From the NCBI RefSeq assembly GCF_000230995.2, contig NC_019973.1:1812001-1876000 (forward strand): a DNA stretch of 64,000 bases, written 5' to 3'. Below the pieces are notes generated by a model. It saw nothing but the letters and a program-made list of their open reading frames with translations, did not search any database and was not told the origin of the DNA. The position numbers were made by a program, and so were the translations under genes. This DNA is from Mesorhizobium australicum WSM2073. GTDB lineage: Bacteria > Pseudomonadota > Alphaproteobacteria > Rhizobiales > Rhizobiaceae. Positions 1-7,886 of the stretch are shown piece after piece. Within the stretch, counting starts at the first letter, position 1. The number at the start of each line of letters is the position of its first letter.

Positions 1-1344
1 CGCATCGCCGTCTTCAACCGCACAAGGGCACGCACCGACGCTTTCGTCGAGAATTCCGGTGCGCTCAGGGACATGGTCGTCCCCTGCTACAGCCTGGAGG
101 AACTCGCCGCCGCGATCCGGCCGCCGCGTCCGATCATCATCATGGTGCTGGCCGGCAAGCCGGTCGACGAGCAGATCGAAGCGCTGCGTGGCGTGCTGTC
201 CGACAACGATATCGTCATCGATGCCGGCAATGCCAATTTCCGCGATACGATGCGGCGCTTCTCCGAGCTCTCTGGCTCGGGTTTGACCTTCATCGGCATG
301 GGTGTCTCCGGCGGTGAGGAGGGCGCGCGCCACGGACCCTCGATCATGGTCGGCGGCACGGAAGACTCCTGGAAGCGCGTCGAGAAGGTGCTGACCGCGA
401 TCTCCGCCAAGTTCAAGGAGGAACCTTGCGCCGCATGGCTCGGCACCGACGGCGCCGGGCATTTCGTCAAGACCATCCATAACGGCATCGAATATGCCGA
501 CATGCAGATGATCGCCGAAATCTACGGCATCCTGCGTGACGGCCTGGGCATGGGGCCGAAGGAGATCGCCACGGTATTTTCCAACTGGAACAAGGGCCGG
601 CTCAATTCCTACCTGATCGAGATCACCGCCAAGGTGCTCGCCGCCGACGATCCGAAGACCGGCAAGCCGGTGGTCGACATCATCCTCGACCGCGCCGGCC
701 AGAAGGGCACCGGCAAATGGTCCGTCATCGAGGCGCAGCAGCTCGGCATTCCGGCGACCGCGATCGAAGCGGCGGTGGCGGCGCGCGTGCTGTCGTCGAT
801 CAAGGACGAGCGGCAGGCGGCGGAAAAGGCCTATGGCAATATCGGCGTGACCAGGATTTCCGGCGACAAGGACGGGCTGCTGAAAGACCTCGAACTGGCG
901 CTGTTCGCCGGCAAGATCGCCGCCTACGCGCAGGGCTTCGCGGTGATGAGCGGCGCTTCGAAGGAGTTCAACTGGAACCTGCCGATGCCGACCATCGCCA
1001 AGATCTGGCGCGCCGGCTGCATCATCCGCTCGCAGATGCTCGACACGATGGCCGAGGCTTTCAGTGGTGGCGCTTCCACCAACCTGTTGATGGCGCCTGC
1101 CTTCATCAGCCTGATGCAGGAGGCGCATCCGTCGCTGCGGCGCGTCGTGGCGAGGGCTTCCGAAGCCGGCGCGCCGGTGCCTGCACTGTCTTCGGCTCTT
1201 GCCTATTTCGACAGCTACCGCCAGGGCCGCGGCACCTCGAACCTGATCCAGGCGCAGCGCGACTTCTTCGGGGCGCATGGTTTCGAGCGCATCGGCGAGC
1301 AGGGCGCGTTCCACGGACCGTGGGGCAGCGGCGCGGCTGGCTAG
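1..1344 (+). CDS. gnd: 6-phosphogluconate dehydrogenase, decarboxylating (5' end outside window)
   Basis: Oxidative pentose phosphate enzyme: converts 6-phosphogluconate to ribulose 5-phosphate plus CO2 with reduction of NAD(P)+ in the cytosol. The frame is open from base 1 and reads RIAVFNRT, the second strand of the Rossmann fold, so the start and the glycine-rich loop lie upstream; the first in-frame ATG (73) is internal. Visible signatures are the substrate loop GVSGGEEGARHGPS, the catalytic segment GHFVKTIHNGIEY, the helical-domain block DRAGQKGTGKW and the C-terminal FHGPWG tail. About 447 residues are present, so only about 25 are missing compared with the usual length of about 470. 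It ends 49 bases before the convergent LysR gene. Confidence 0.95.
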   Translation, partial: RIAVFNRTRARTDAFVENSGALRDMVVPCYSLEELAAAIRPPRPIIIMVLAGKPVDEQIEALRGVLSDNDIVIDAGNANFRDTMRRFSELSGSGLTFIGMGVSGGEEGARHGPSIMVGGTEDSWKRVEKVLTAISAKFKEEPCAAWLGTDGAGHFVKTIHNGIEYADMQMIAEIYGILRDGLGMGPKEIATVFSNWNKGRLNSYLIEITAKVLAADDPKTGKPVVDIILDRAGQKGTGKWSVIEAQQLGIPATAIEAAVAARVLSSIKDERQAAEKAYGNIGVTRISGDKDGLLKDLELALFAGKIAAYAQGFAVMSGASKEFNWNLPMPTIAKIWRAGCIIRSQMLDTMAEAFSGGASTNLLMAPAFISLMQEAHPSLRRVVARASEAGAPVPALSSALAYFDSYRQGRGTSNLIQAQRDFFGAHGFERIGEQGAFHGPWGSGAAG

Positions 1345-1361
1345 ATCACGCTATGAAGACA

Positions 1362-1389
1362 TCCGGCTTAGCTTGGCTGCCGTGCCGGA
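1362..1389. terminator. weak hairpin between convergent gnd and LysR genes
   Basis: TCCGGC (1362-1367) pairs with GCCGGA (1384-1389) across a 16-base loop. It lies in the 49-base gap between two convergent genes, where a bidirectional terminator is expected, but neither strand has a T-tract, so the call is weak. Confidence 0.3.
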
Positions 1390-1393
1390 ATAC

Positions 1394-2326
1394 TCACCGC
1401 TCCACATGTGGCTTCTCGATTCCGGGGATGCCGCCGACCTGTTGGGCAAGAAAATCGACCAGCAGCCGGACCCGGGCGATGCCCGCCCGTTCGGGGACGA
1501 TCAGCATGCTGAGCGGAACCGAAGGCAGCGCATAGTCCGGCAGAATCGCTTCAAGCCGGCCGGACGCCAGGAGATCGCCGACAAGCCATTGGTGGGCGGG
1601 CGCAATGCCGCGTCCGGCGAGCAGGGCTTCGCGTGCGGCAAGCCCGTGGTCGACCCGGAGGCGCCCTGCAAACGGCACTGTATGGCGGTTGCCGTCTGGT
1701 CCTTGCAGCACAAGGGTGTCGCTGCCGGCAACGTTTGACATCCGGATACCTTCGTGATCGGCCAGGTCCCCGGGACCTTCAGGCCTGCCGCGTTCAGCGA
1801 GATAGTCGGGCGCCCCCACGAGCAGTCGCCGGGATTGGCCGAGCGCTCGCAATTTCATGGAACTGTCGGTGAGCGGGCCGAGACGAAGCGCGATGTCGAC
1901 GCCTTCCATGACGAGGTCGATGCGTTCGTCGGTGAGGCTGAGATCGACGCCGATGTCGCGATAGCGGTCCTGAAACGCGAAGATAAGCCGGCTGACATGC
2001 AGCACCCCAATGGCGGCGGTGCAGGAGAGCCGGATCGTGCCCGCGGGCGCCGCGCGCGTGCCGCGAACCTCGTCGCCCGCCTGTTCGACAAGGCGCAGGA
2101 TCTGCACGCTGTCTGCATAATAGCGGCTGCCCTCATCGGTCATCGTGACACGCCGGGTGGTCCTGCTGAGCAGGGCGACGCCGACGGCCTCCTCCAGTTC
2201 CCTCAAATGGCGCGTGACTGTCGACTGGCCGATCCCGAGTTCACGCGCGACCGCCGACAGACTGCCTCGTTCAGCAACGCGCACAAAGGTGCGCATGCGC
2301 TCGAGCGTGACAGCTGATTTATCCAT
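1394..2326 (-). CDS. LysR family transcriptional regulator
   Basis: A 310-residue LysR-type regulator. The N-terminal winged helix-turn-helix is at about residues 5-65 (SLSAVARELGIGQSTVTRHL is the recognition region), followed by a linker helix and a C-terminal two-lobe effector-binding domain. Length is normal for the family. The ATG start is at 2326 and the gene is divergent from the quinone reductase gene at 2422 with a 95-base shared promoter region. LysR proteins commonly regulate the divergent neighbour, so control of the quinone reductase, perhaps in response to quinones or electrophiles, is the natural inference; the effector cannot be read from sequence. Confidence 0.92.
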   Translation of the reverse strand: MDKSAVTLERMRTFVRVAERGSLSAVARELGIGQSTVTRHLRELEEAVGVALLSRTTRRVTMTDEGSRYYADSVQILRLVEQAGDEVRGTRAAPAGTIRLSCTAAIGVLHVSRLIFAFQDRYRDIGVDLSLTDERIDLVMEGVDIALRLGPLTDSSMKLRALGQSRRLLVGAPDYLAERGRPEGPGDLADHEGIRMSNVAGSDTLVLQGPDGNRHTVPFAGRLRVDHGLAAREALLAGRGIAPAHQWLVGDLLASGRLEAILPDYALPSVPLSMLIVPERAGIARVRLLVDFLAQQVGGIPGIEKPHVER

Positions 2327-2334
2327 TAATCGGC

Positions 2335-2351
2335 AGAATATTATGCATTCT
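2335..2351. promoter_or_regulatory. candidate LysR operator, AGAAT-N7-ATTCT
   Basis: A 17-base interrupted palindrome, AGAAT (2335-2339) and ATTCT (2347-2351), starts 9 bases upstream of the LysR start codon and lies in the divergent LysR/quinone reductase promoter region. Its position fits an autoregulatory site. Binding is inferred from position and symmetry only. Confidence 0.35.
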
Positions 2352-2421
2352 CGACATGTAGCGGATGATGCGGCTGTTGGCTATCTCAGGGTCAATGTTT
2401 CCAACAGAGGATCGACGAATC

Positions 2422-3294
2422 ATGAAAGTCCTACTTGTCTTTGCCCATCCCGAGCCACGGTCGCTCAACGGCACGCTGCGTGACGTCGCCGTCAAGGAAC
2501 TCACAGCTCAAGGCCACGAGGTTCGGGTGTCCGACCTCTATGCGGACGGTTGGAAATCGGAGGTCGACCGTGCTGACTTCCCCGAGCTTTCGCCCGGCGC
2601 GCGGCTGGTGCCGGTGGCTGCCTCCAAACAAGCATACGAATCCAATGCGCTGACCGGAGACGTCAAGACCGAGATCGAGAAGCTGCTTTGGGCCGATGCG
2701 CTGATCCTGCAGTTTCCGCTGTGGTGGTTCACCATGCCGGCGATTTTGAAAGGCTGGGTCGATCGGGTCTTCGCCTACGGCTTTGCCTATGGCGTCGGCG
2801 AACATAGCGACAAGCGATGGGGTGACCGGTACGGCGAGGGCACACTCGCGGGCAAGCGAGCGATGCTGGTTGTGACAGCCGGCGGTTGGGAGGATCATTA
2901 TTCCCCGCGCGGCGTCAACGGACCGATCGACGACCTGCTGTTCCCGATCAATCACGGAATTCTCTATTATCCGGGGTACGACGTGCTTCCGCCGTTCGTG
3001 ATCTACAGCGCGGACCGTCTCGATGCAGCTGGCTTCGAGCTTGTCGCCGAGCGCCTGCGCGAACGGATGCGGACACTGGCGACCACTGCGCCTATTCCCT
3101 ACCGGCGGCAGAATGGTGGCGATTATCTGATCCCGAGCATGCGGCTTCGTGCCGAACTAGCCGATCCGGGAGCAACCGGCTTCGGACTTCATGTGAACCG
3201 CGGGGCTACCGACCAGAACGGTTCCTGGTTTGACGGGATGCATGTGGACTTGCCCGATCAGATCCGGGCAGACGCTCAGTCAGAGCGCCGATAG
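2422..3294 (+). CDS. NAD(P)H:quinone oxidoreductase-like flavoprotein (flavodoxin fold)
   Basis: A 290-residue member of the NQO1/MdaB-type flavodoxin-like family, expected to carry out FAD- or FMN-dependent two-electron reduction of quinones in the cytosol. The N-terminus MKVLLVFAHPEPRSLNG is the phosphate-binding strand and loop of this fold, FPLWWFTMPAILKGWVDRVF is the isoalloxazine-contacting segment, and TAGGWEDHYSPRG follows the fourth strand. I chose ATG 2422 because a purine-rich ribosome site (AGAGG, 2406-2410) precedes it and the NQO fold starts there; the upstream in-frame ATG at 2365 would add 19 unrelated residues. The long C-terminus (about residues 215-290) extends beyond the core fold. 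Its 3' end overlaps the convergent LacI gene by 19 bases. Confidence 0.85.
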   Translation: MKVLLVFAHPEPRSLNGTLRDVAVKELTAQGHEVRVSDLYADGWKSEVDRADFPELSPGARLVPVAASKQAYESNALTGDVKTEIEKLLWADALILQFPLWWFTMPAILKGWVDRVFAYGFAYGVGEHSDKRWGDRYGEGTLAGKRAMLVVTAGGWEDHYSPRGVNGPIDDLLFPINHGILYYPGYDVLPPFVIYSADRLDAAGFELVAERLRERMRTLATTAPIPYRRQNGGDYLIPSMRLRAELADPGATGFGLHVNRGATDQNGSWFDGMHVDLPDQIRADAQSERR

Positions 3295-4325
3295 GCCACG
3301 ACGCCCTTCGGTTCGCTCAGGCTCTGCAGCGAGCCGGGCGCGGCGCCGCCGATCCAGCCGAGCACCGAGCGGGCGAGTTCGGACCCGGCCAGGCGGAAGT
3401 CTTCGTTGACGACCAGCAATTCATGCCTGAACAGATGCAGCAGTTCCGACGACTGCTTCGACACCACGTCTACGTCGCGGCCGAGCTTGAGGCCGGCGTC
3501 CTCGATGCCGGCGACGATGGCGAGGGTCGCGGCGGCGGCGCTGCTGACGATGCCGTCCGGCCTGATGTCGCGCCGCATCAGCTGCGCGGTCCTCGTCCTG
3601 ATCTGTTCGATCGAATGGTCGATCGAAACGGTGTTGAACGGCACCTCGCTGGCGCCGACTTCGCTCAGCGCATCGGCAAAGCCGTCGACCGTGTGGCGGT
3701 AGTAGCTCAAACCCACCGGCGGCGTCACCAAAGCGAGCCGGCGGCGGCCTAGGCCGGCCAGATGGCGCACCGCCTCGGCCGCGAAGGCGTAATTGTCGAA
3801 ATCATGATAGGGATGCACGAGCCCCATATCGGTGCGGCCGTGGGTCGCGAAGGGAATGCCGCGCTCCAGCATGTAGCGGGCGCGGGGGTCGTTCGGCTGC
3901 GTGCGTGAAATGATGACGCCGTCGGCGGAGCCGGTCTCCACGAGATAGCGCACCGGATCCAGCGGATCCTGCGAGCGCGAATAGGGTGTCACGATCAGGT
4001 GGTAGGGCGTGTCGGCGATGACTTCCGTGACGCCATAGATGATGTCGGAGACAAAGCTCATGAGTTCGTGCTCAGTGTTGAGCACGAGGCTGATGACATT
4101 GGTCTTGCCGGTCCTGAGGCGCACCCCGGCGCGGTTCGGCCGATAGCCGATCTGCTTGGCCACGAGCTGGACTCGGCGTCTGGTCTCGGCGCCGATCTCG
4201 GGCGCGTCCTTCAAGGCCCGCGAGACGGTGGTGACGCCGAGCCCGGTCATGAAGGCAAGCGTCTTCAGCGTCGGCCGCTCCTGTGCCGTCGCCCCGTCAT
4301 CCCTGGCCATGCGCTGTTTGTCCAT
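3276..4325 (-). CDS. LacI family transcriptional repressor of the sugar operon
   Basis: A 349-residue LacI/GalR-type repressor. The helix-turn-helix and hinge occupy about residues 20-75 (LAFMTGLGVTTVSRALKDAP, then RPNRAGVRLRTGKT), followed by a periplasmic-binding-protein-like sugar domain. A second in-frame ATG five codons in (4310) is an alternative start. It is divergent from the ABC operon at 4729. Two inverted copies of one LacI-type 12-mer lie in the shared 403-base region, one 96 bases upstream of this gene and one just upstream of the binding-protein gene, so it probably represses both units until a sugar ligand binds. Confidence 0.92.
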   Translation of the reverse strand: MDKQRMARDDGATAQERPTLKTLAFMTGLGVTTVSRALKDAPEIGAETRRRVQLVAKQIGYRPNRAGVRLRTGKTNVISLVLNTEHELMSFVSDIIYGVTEVIADTPYHLIVTPYSRSQDPLDPVRYLVETGSADGVIISRTQPNDPRARYMLERGIPFATHGRTDMGLVHPYHDFDNYAFAAEAVRHLAGLGRRRLALVTPPVGLSYYRHTVDGFADALSEVGASEVPFNTVSIDHSIEQIRTRTAQLMRRDIRPDGIVSSAAAATLAIVAGIEDAGLKLGRDVDVVSKQSSELLHLFRHELLVVNEDFRLAGSELARSVLGWIGGAAPGSLQSLSEPKGVVAYRRSD

Positions 4326-4420
4326 CCGTCCCGCCCATCAGGCGCATAGCAGCCGCCGGGCAGCCCGGCAATGTTGCGGCCGCTCCCCATGGCGCGTCAC
4401 CTGCAGTGGAAGCAGTATAC

Positions 4421-4432
4421 TGAAACGTTACA
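4421..4432. promoter_or_regulatory. LacI-type operator copy 1, TGAAACGTTACA
   Basis: This 12-mer has the central CG and near-dyad symmetry typical of LacI-family operators. It is the exact reverse complement of the 12-mer at 4696-4707. It lies 96 bases upstream of the LacI gene start, where it could mediate autoregulation. Confidence 0.75.
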
Positions 4433-4631
4433 GTTTGTCACGATCGGTGTAAACGGGCGCGGGCGGACGCAAAAAGACGCCGTCAACCGCAGGCCGAAAA
4501 AACGTTGAGATTCAGAGGGAAGCGTGCTCTTGGCAAGTTTCTTGCTGCTCTTACCTAAGAGAGCGGTGCAGTTTTGCATATTGCGTCGCACAATGCCGCG
4601 GCAGCGAGATGATTTTGTTCGCAGCTCGAAA

Positions 4632-4648
4632 AATGTCAAAGTGACATT
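4632..4648. promoter_or_regulatory. perfect 7-bp inverted repeat, AATGTCA-AAG-TGACATT
   Basis: A 17-base palindrome with a 3-base centre, 81 bases upstream of the sugar-binding protein start and 48 bases upstream of the second LacI operator. It differs from the LacI site, so it may bind a second regulator or activator at the same promoter. The factor is unknown. Confidence 0.4.
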
Positions 4649-4695
4649 CTGCCGGAAGGGGTTGCGTATGGTCTTCAATTGCCGTATCGAAAATC

Positions 4696-4707
4696 TGTAA
4701 CGTTTCA
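4696..4707. promoter_or_regulatory. LacI-type operator copy 2, TGTAACGTTTCA
   Basis: Exact reverse complement of the site at 4421-4432; the two centres are 275 bases apart. It ends 21 bases before the binding-protein ATG and just upstream of its ribosome site (GGGAGG, 4715-4720), so bound repressor would sit at or downstream of the start of transcription. The rest of the 403-base region (4326-4728) holds no gene I can recognise. Confidence 0.8.
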
Positions 4708-4728
4708 GATTTCTGGGAGGAAGCCGAA

Positions 4729-5967
4729 ATGCGATACAAATTCCTGACCGCTGCCTTTGCCGCGACGGTTGCTCTCAACTTTGCCGGGCCGGCGGCCGCG
4801 ACCGATCTGGAAGTCACCCATTGGTGGACCTCCGGCGGCGAGGCGGCGGCAGTCGCCGAACTCGCCAAGGCATTCGACGCCACCGGCAATCACTGGGTCG
4901 ACGGCGCCATCGCCGGATCCGGCGGCACGGCGCGGCCGATCATGATCAGCCGCATCACCGGCGGCGATCCGATGGGGGCCACGCAGTTCAATCACGGCAG
5001 GCAAGCGGAAGAGCTGGTTCAGGCTGGCCTGATGCGCGACCTCACCGATGTCGCCACCAAGGGCAAGTGGACGGAAGTGGTACGGCCCAAGAGCCTGCTC
5101 GATTCTTGCACCATCGACGGCAAGATCTATTGCGTGCCGGTCAACATCCATTCCTGGCAGTGGCTGTGGCTGTCGAACGCGGCGTTCGAGAAGGCCGGCG
5201 TGCCGGTGCCGAAGAACTGGAACGAGTATGTGGCCGCCGCTCCGGCGCTGGAGAAGGCAGGCATCGTGCCGCTCGCGGTCGGTGGGCAGGCCTGGCAGGC
5301 ATCAGGCGCCTTCGACGTGCTGCTTGCCGCGGTCGGCGGAACCGACACCTTCCTCAAGGTCTACAAGGACAAGGACGCCAAGTTCGCAGCCGGTCCCGAA
5401 GTCGCCAAGGTGTTCAAGGCGGCCGACGATGCACGCAAGATGGCCAAGAACACGAATGTGCAGGACTGGAACCAGGCCACCAACATGGTCATCACCGGCA
5501 AGGCCGGCGGCCAGATCATGGGTGACTGGGCGCAGGGCGAGTTCCAGGTCGCCGGTAAGACCGCCGGCAAGGACTACACCTGCCTTCCCGGCCTCGGCCT
5601 GAACGAGGTCATCGCAACGGGCGGCGACGCCTTCTATTTCCCGCTGCTCAAGGACGCCGACAAGGCCAAGGCGCAGGAGGTGCTGGCCGAGACGCTGCTC
5701 GATCCCAAGACCCAGGTCGCCTTCAACCTCAAGAAGGGCTCGCTGCCGGTGCGCGGCGACGTCGACCTCAACGCGGCCAATGACTGCATGAAGAAAGGCC
5801 TCGCCATCCTGGCCAAGGGCGCGGTCATCCCGTGGACGGACCAGCTGCTCTCGCAGGACAGCCAGAAGCAGAAGGAGGACCTGTTCTCGGAGTTCTTCGC
5901 CAAGCCCGACATGAGCCTCGAAGAGGCGCAGAAGCGCTTCGCCGACATCATCGCTTCGGCTGATTGA
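4729..5967 (+). CDS. ABC sugar transporter, periplasmic substrate-binding protein
   Basis: A 412-residue extracellular solute-binding protein of the family 1 (MalE/GtsA-like) type. It captures a sugar in the periplasm and delivers it to the permease pair encoded downstream. There is a Sec signal peptide at about residues 1-24, ending FAGPAAA before the mature TDLEVTHWWTSGG; the WWTSGGE and later HSWQWLWLSN segments resemble glucose/mannose-type binding proteins. ATG 4729 is preceded by a strong ribosome site (GGGAGG). It is the first gene of the LacI-controlled operon. The ligand cannot be fixed from sequence; a monosaccharide or glycoside is likely. Confidence 0.9.
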   Translation: MRYKFLTAAFAATVALNFAGPAAATDLEVTHWWTSGGEAAAVAELAKAFDATGNHWVDGAIAGSGGTARPIMISRITGGDPMGATQFNHGRQAEELVQAGLMRDLTDVATKGKWTEVVRPKSLLDSCTIDGKIYCVPVNIHSWQWLWLSNAAFEKAGVPVPKNWNEYVAAAPALEKAGIVPLAVGGQAWQASGAFDVLLAAVGGTDTFLKVYKDKDAKFAAGPEVAKVFKAADDARKMAKNTNVQDWNQATNMVITGKAGGQIMGDWAQGEFQVAGKTAGKDYTCLPGLGLNEVIATGGDAFYFPLLKDADKAKAQEVLAETLLDPKTQVAFNLKKGSLPVRGDVDLNAANDCMKKGLAILAKGAVIPWTDQLLSQDSQKQKEDLFSEFFAKPDMSLEEAQKRFADIIASAD

Positions 5968-5984
5968 CGACCGACGAGCCGCCC

Positions 5985-6015
5985 GCTCCCGACCTTGCCA
6001 GACAGGGCCGGGAGC
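5985..6015 (+). promoter_or_regulatory. intercistronic stem-loop after the binding-protein gene
   Basis: GCTCCCG (5985-5991) pairs perfectly with CGGGAGC (6009-6015), with further inner pairing of CCTTG and CAGGG. There is no T-tract, and the operon continues 50 bases later. Such hairpins between binding-protein and permease genes usually stabilise the upstream message, so binding protein is made in excess over permeases. Confidence 0.55.
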
Positions 6016-6064
6016 CAAGGCGTGCTGACTTTCCGCCCTTATCCGATCCAGCACGGCTGTACCG

Positions 6065-6958
6065 ATGAGCAAGAGCGAACGCCCGAGCCAACTCTTCCGC
6101 AATCTCAATGCGAAGGTCGCTTCGATCCCGATGATCCTCACCGCAATGGTGGTCTTTGTCGGCGGCACCGCGTGGACGGTGCTCTATTCCTTCACCAATT
6201 CGAAGCTGCTGCCGCGGCTGAATTTCGTCGGGCTCGACCAGTATTACCGGCTGTGGGCGACGCCGCGCTGGCTGATTTCGATCGAGAACCTCTTGATCTA
6301 CGGTGTGATCTCACTGGTGTTCTCGCTGGTGATCGGTTTTCTGCTGGCGGCCCTGCTCGACCAGAAGATCCGTTTCGAGGACACGTTCCGCACCATCTTC
6401 CTCTATCCCTTCGCGCTCTCCTTCATCGTCACCGGCCTTGTCTGGCAATGGCTGCTCAATCCGGATTTCGGCGTCCAGGGCGTGGTACGAAGCCTCGGCT
6501 GGACCAGCTTCGACTTCAATCCGCTCTACAATTCCAGCATCGTCATCTACGGCATATCGATCGCGGCGCTTTGGCAAGGCACGGGGCTGATCATGTGCCT
6601 GATGCTGGCGGGCCTGCGCGGCATCGACGAGGACATCTGGAAGGCCGCACGGGTGGACGGGATTCCCATGTGGAAGACTTATCTGTTCATCATCATCCCG
6701 ATGATGCGGCCGGTGTTCATCACCACGCTGGTGATCATCGCGTCCGGCATCGTCAAGGTCTATGACCTCGTCGTCGCGCAGACCAGCGGCGGGCCGGGCA
6801 TCGCCTCCGAAGTGCCGGCCAAATACGTCTATGACTACATGTTCTTCGCCCAGAATCTCGGCCAGGGCTTTGCCGCCTCGACCATGATGCTGCTGTCGGT
6901 GATGATCGTCATCGTGCCGTGGGCCTATCTCGAATTCGGAGGCCGCAAGCGTGTCTGA
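6065..6958 (+). CDS. ABC sugar transporter permease (MalF-type)
   Basis: A 297-residue inner-membrane permease of the carbohydrate uptake (CUT1) class with about six transmembrane segments, the first at about residues 20-42. The EAA loop contacting the ATPase is at about residues 195-215 (EDIWKAARVDGIPMWKTYLF). It forms a heterodimeric channel with the next gene product, whose start it overlaps by 8 bases. It is 97 bases downstream of the binding-protein gene. Confidence 0.92.
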   Translation: MSKSERPSQLFRNLNAKVASIPMILTAMVVFVGGTAWTVLYSFTNSKLLPRLNFVGLDQYYRLWATPRWLISIENLLIYGVISLVFSLVIGFLLAALLDQKIRFEDTFRTIFLYPFALSFIVTGLVWQWLLNPDFGVQGVVRSLGWTSFDFNPLYNSSIVIYGISIAALWQGTGLIMCLMLAGLRGIDEDIWKAARVDGIPMWKTYLFIIIPMMRPVFITTLVIIASGIVKVYDLVVAQTSGGPGIASEVPAKYVYDYMFFAQNLGQGFAASTMMLLSVMIVIVPWAYLEFGGRKRV

Positions 6959-7886
6959 TCATGCCGTCTCCTTGTCCGCCACGTCGTCAAACCTCCGGGC
7001 TGGCGCCTCCGGCCCGAGCGGACCAAAGCCGCGGCACATGTTCTCGCGCCGTAACATTTTCCTGTACGGCACGCTCATCGTGGTGGCGCTCTACTATCTC
7101 CTGCCGCTCTATGTGATGGTCGTCACCTCGCTGAAGGGCATGCCGGAGATCCGCCTCGGCAACATTTTCTCGCCGCCGCTCGAGATCACCTTCGAGCCCT
7201 GGGTCAAGGCGTGGTCGCAGGCCTGCACCGGCCTCAATTGCGACGGGCTTTCGCGCGGGTTCTGGAATTCGGTGCGCATCACCGTTCCCTCGGTGATCCT
7301 GTCGATCGCCATCGCCTCGGTGAACGGCTACGCGCTGGCCAACTGGCGCTTCAAGGGCGCCGACACCTTCTTCGTCATCCTGATCGTCGGCGCCTTCATT
7401 CCCTACCAGGTGATGATCTATCCCATCGTCATCATCCTGCGCGAGATCGGCCTCTATGGCAGCCTTACCGGCCTGGTGATCGTGCATTCCATTTTCGGCA
7501 TGCCGATCCTGACGCTTCTGTTCCGCAATTATTTCACCTCCATGCCGGAGGAACTGTTCCGGGCGGCGCGCGTCGATGGCGCCGGCTTCTGGGGCATCTA
7601 CCTGCGCATCATGCTGCCGATGTCACTGCCGATCTTCGTCGTCGCCGTCATCCTGCAGGTGACCGGCATCTGGAACGACTTCCTGTTCGGCGTCGTCTAC
7701 ACCCGTCCCGACACCTATCCGATGACGGTGCAGCTCAACAACATCGTCAATTCGGTGCAAGGCGTGAAGGAATACAACGTCAACATGGCCGCCACCATCC
7801 TGACCGGGTTGGTGCCGCTGATCGTCTATTTCATTTCCGGCAAATTGTTCGTGCGCGGCATCGCCGCCGGCGCGGTGAAAGGGTGA
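6951..7886 (+). CDS. ABC sugar transporter permease (MalG-type)
   Basis: The second CUT1 permease, 311 residues, with a cytosolic N-terminal tail of about 35 residues and six predicted membrane segments. Its EAA loop is ELFRAARVDGAGFWGIYLRI. The start overlaps the upstream permease by 8 bases and the stop overlaps the ATPase start (TGATG at 7884-7888), so the three genes are translationally coupled. Confidence 0.92.
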   Translation: MSDHAVSLSATSSNLRAGASGPSGPKPRHMFSRRNIFLYGTLIVVALYYLLPLYVMVVTSLKGMPEIRLGNIFSPPLEITFEPWVKAWSQACTGLNCDGLSRGFWNSVRITVPSVILSIAIASVNGYALANWRFKGADTFFVILIVGAFIPYQVMIYPIVIILREIGLYGSLTGLVIVHSIFGMPILTLLFRNYFTSMPEELFRAARVDGAGFWGIYLRIMLPMSLPIFVVAVILQVTGIWNDFLFGVVYTRPDTYPMTVQLNNIVNSVQGVKEYNVNMAATILTGLVPLIVYFISGKLFVRGIAAGAVKG

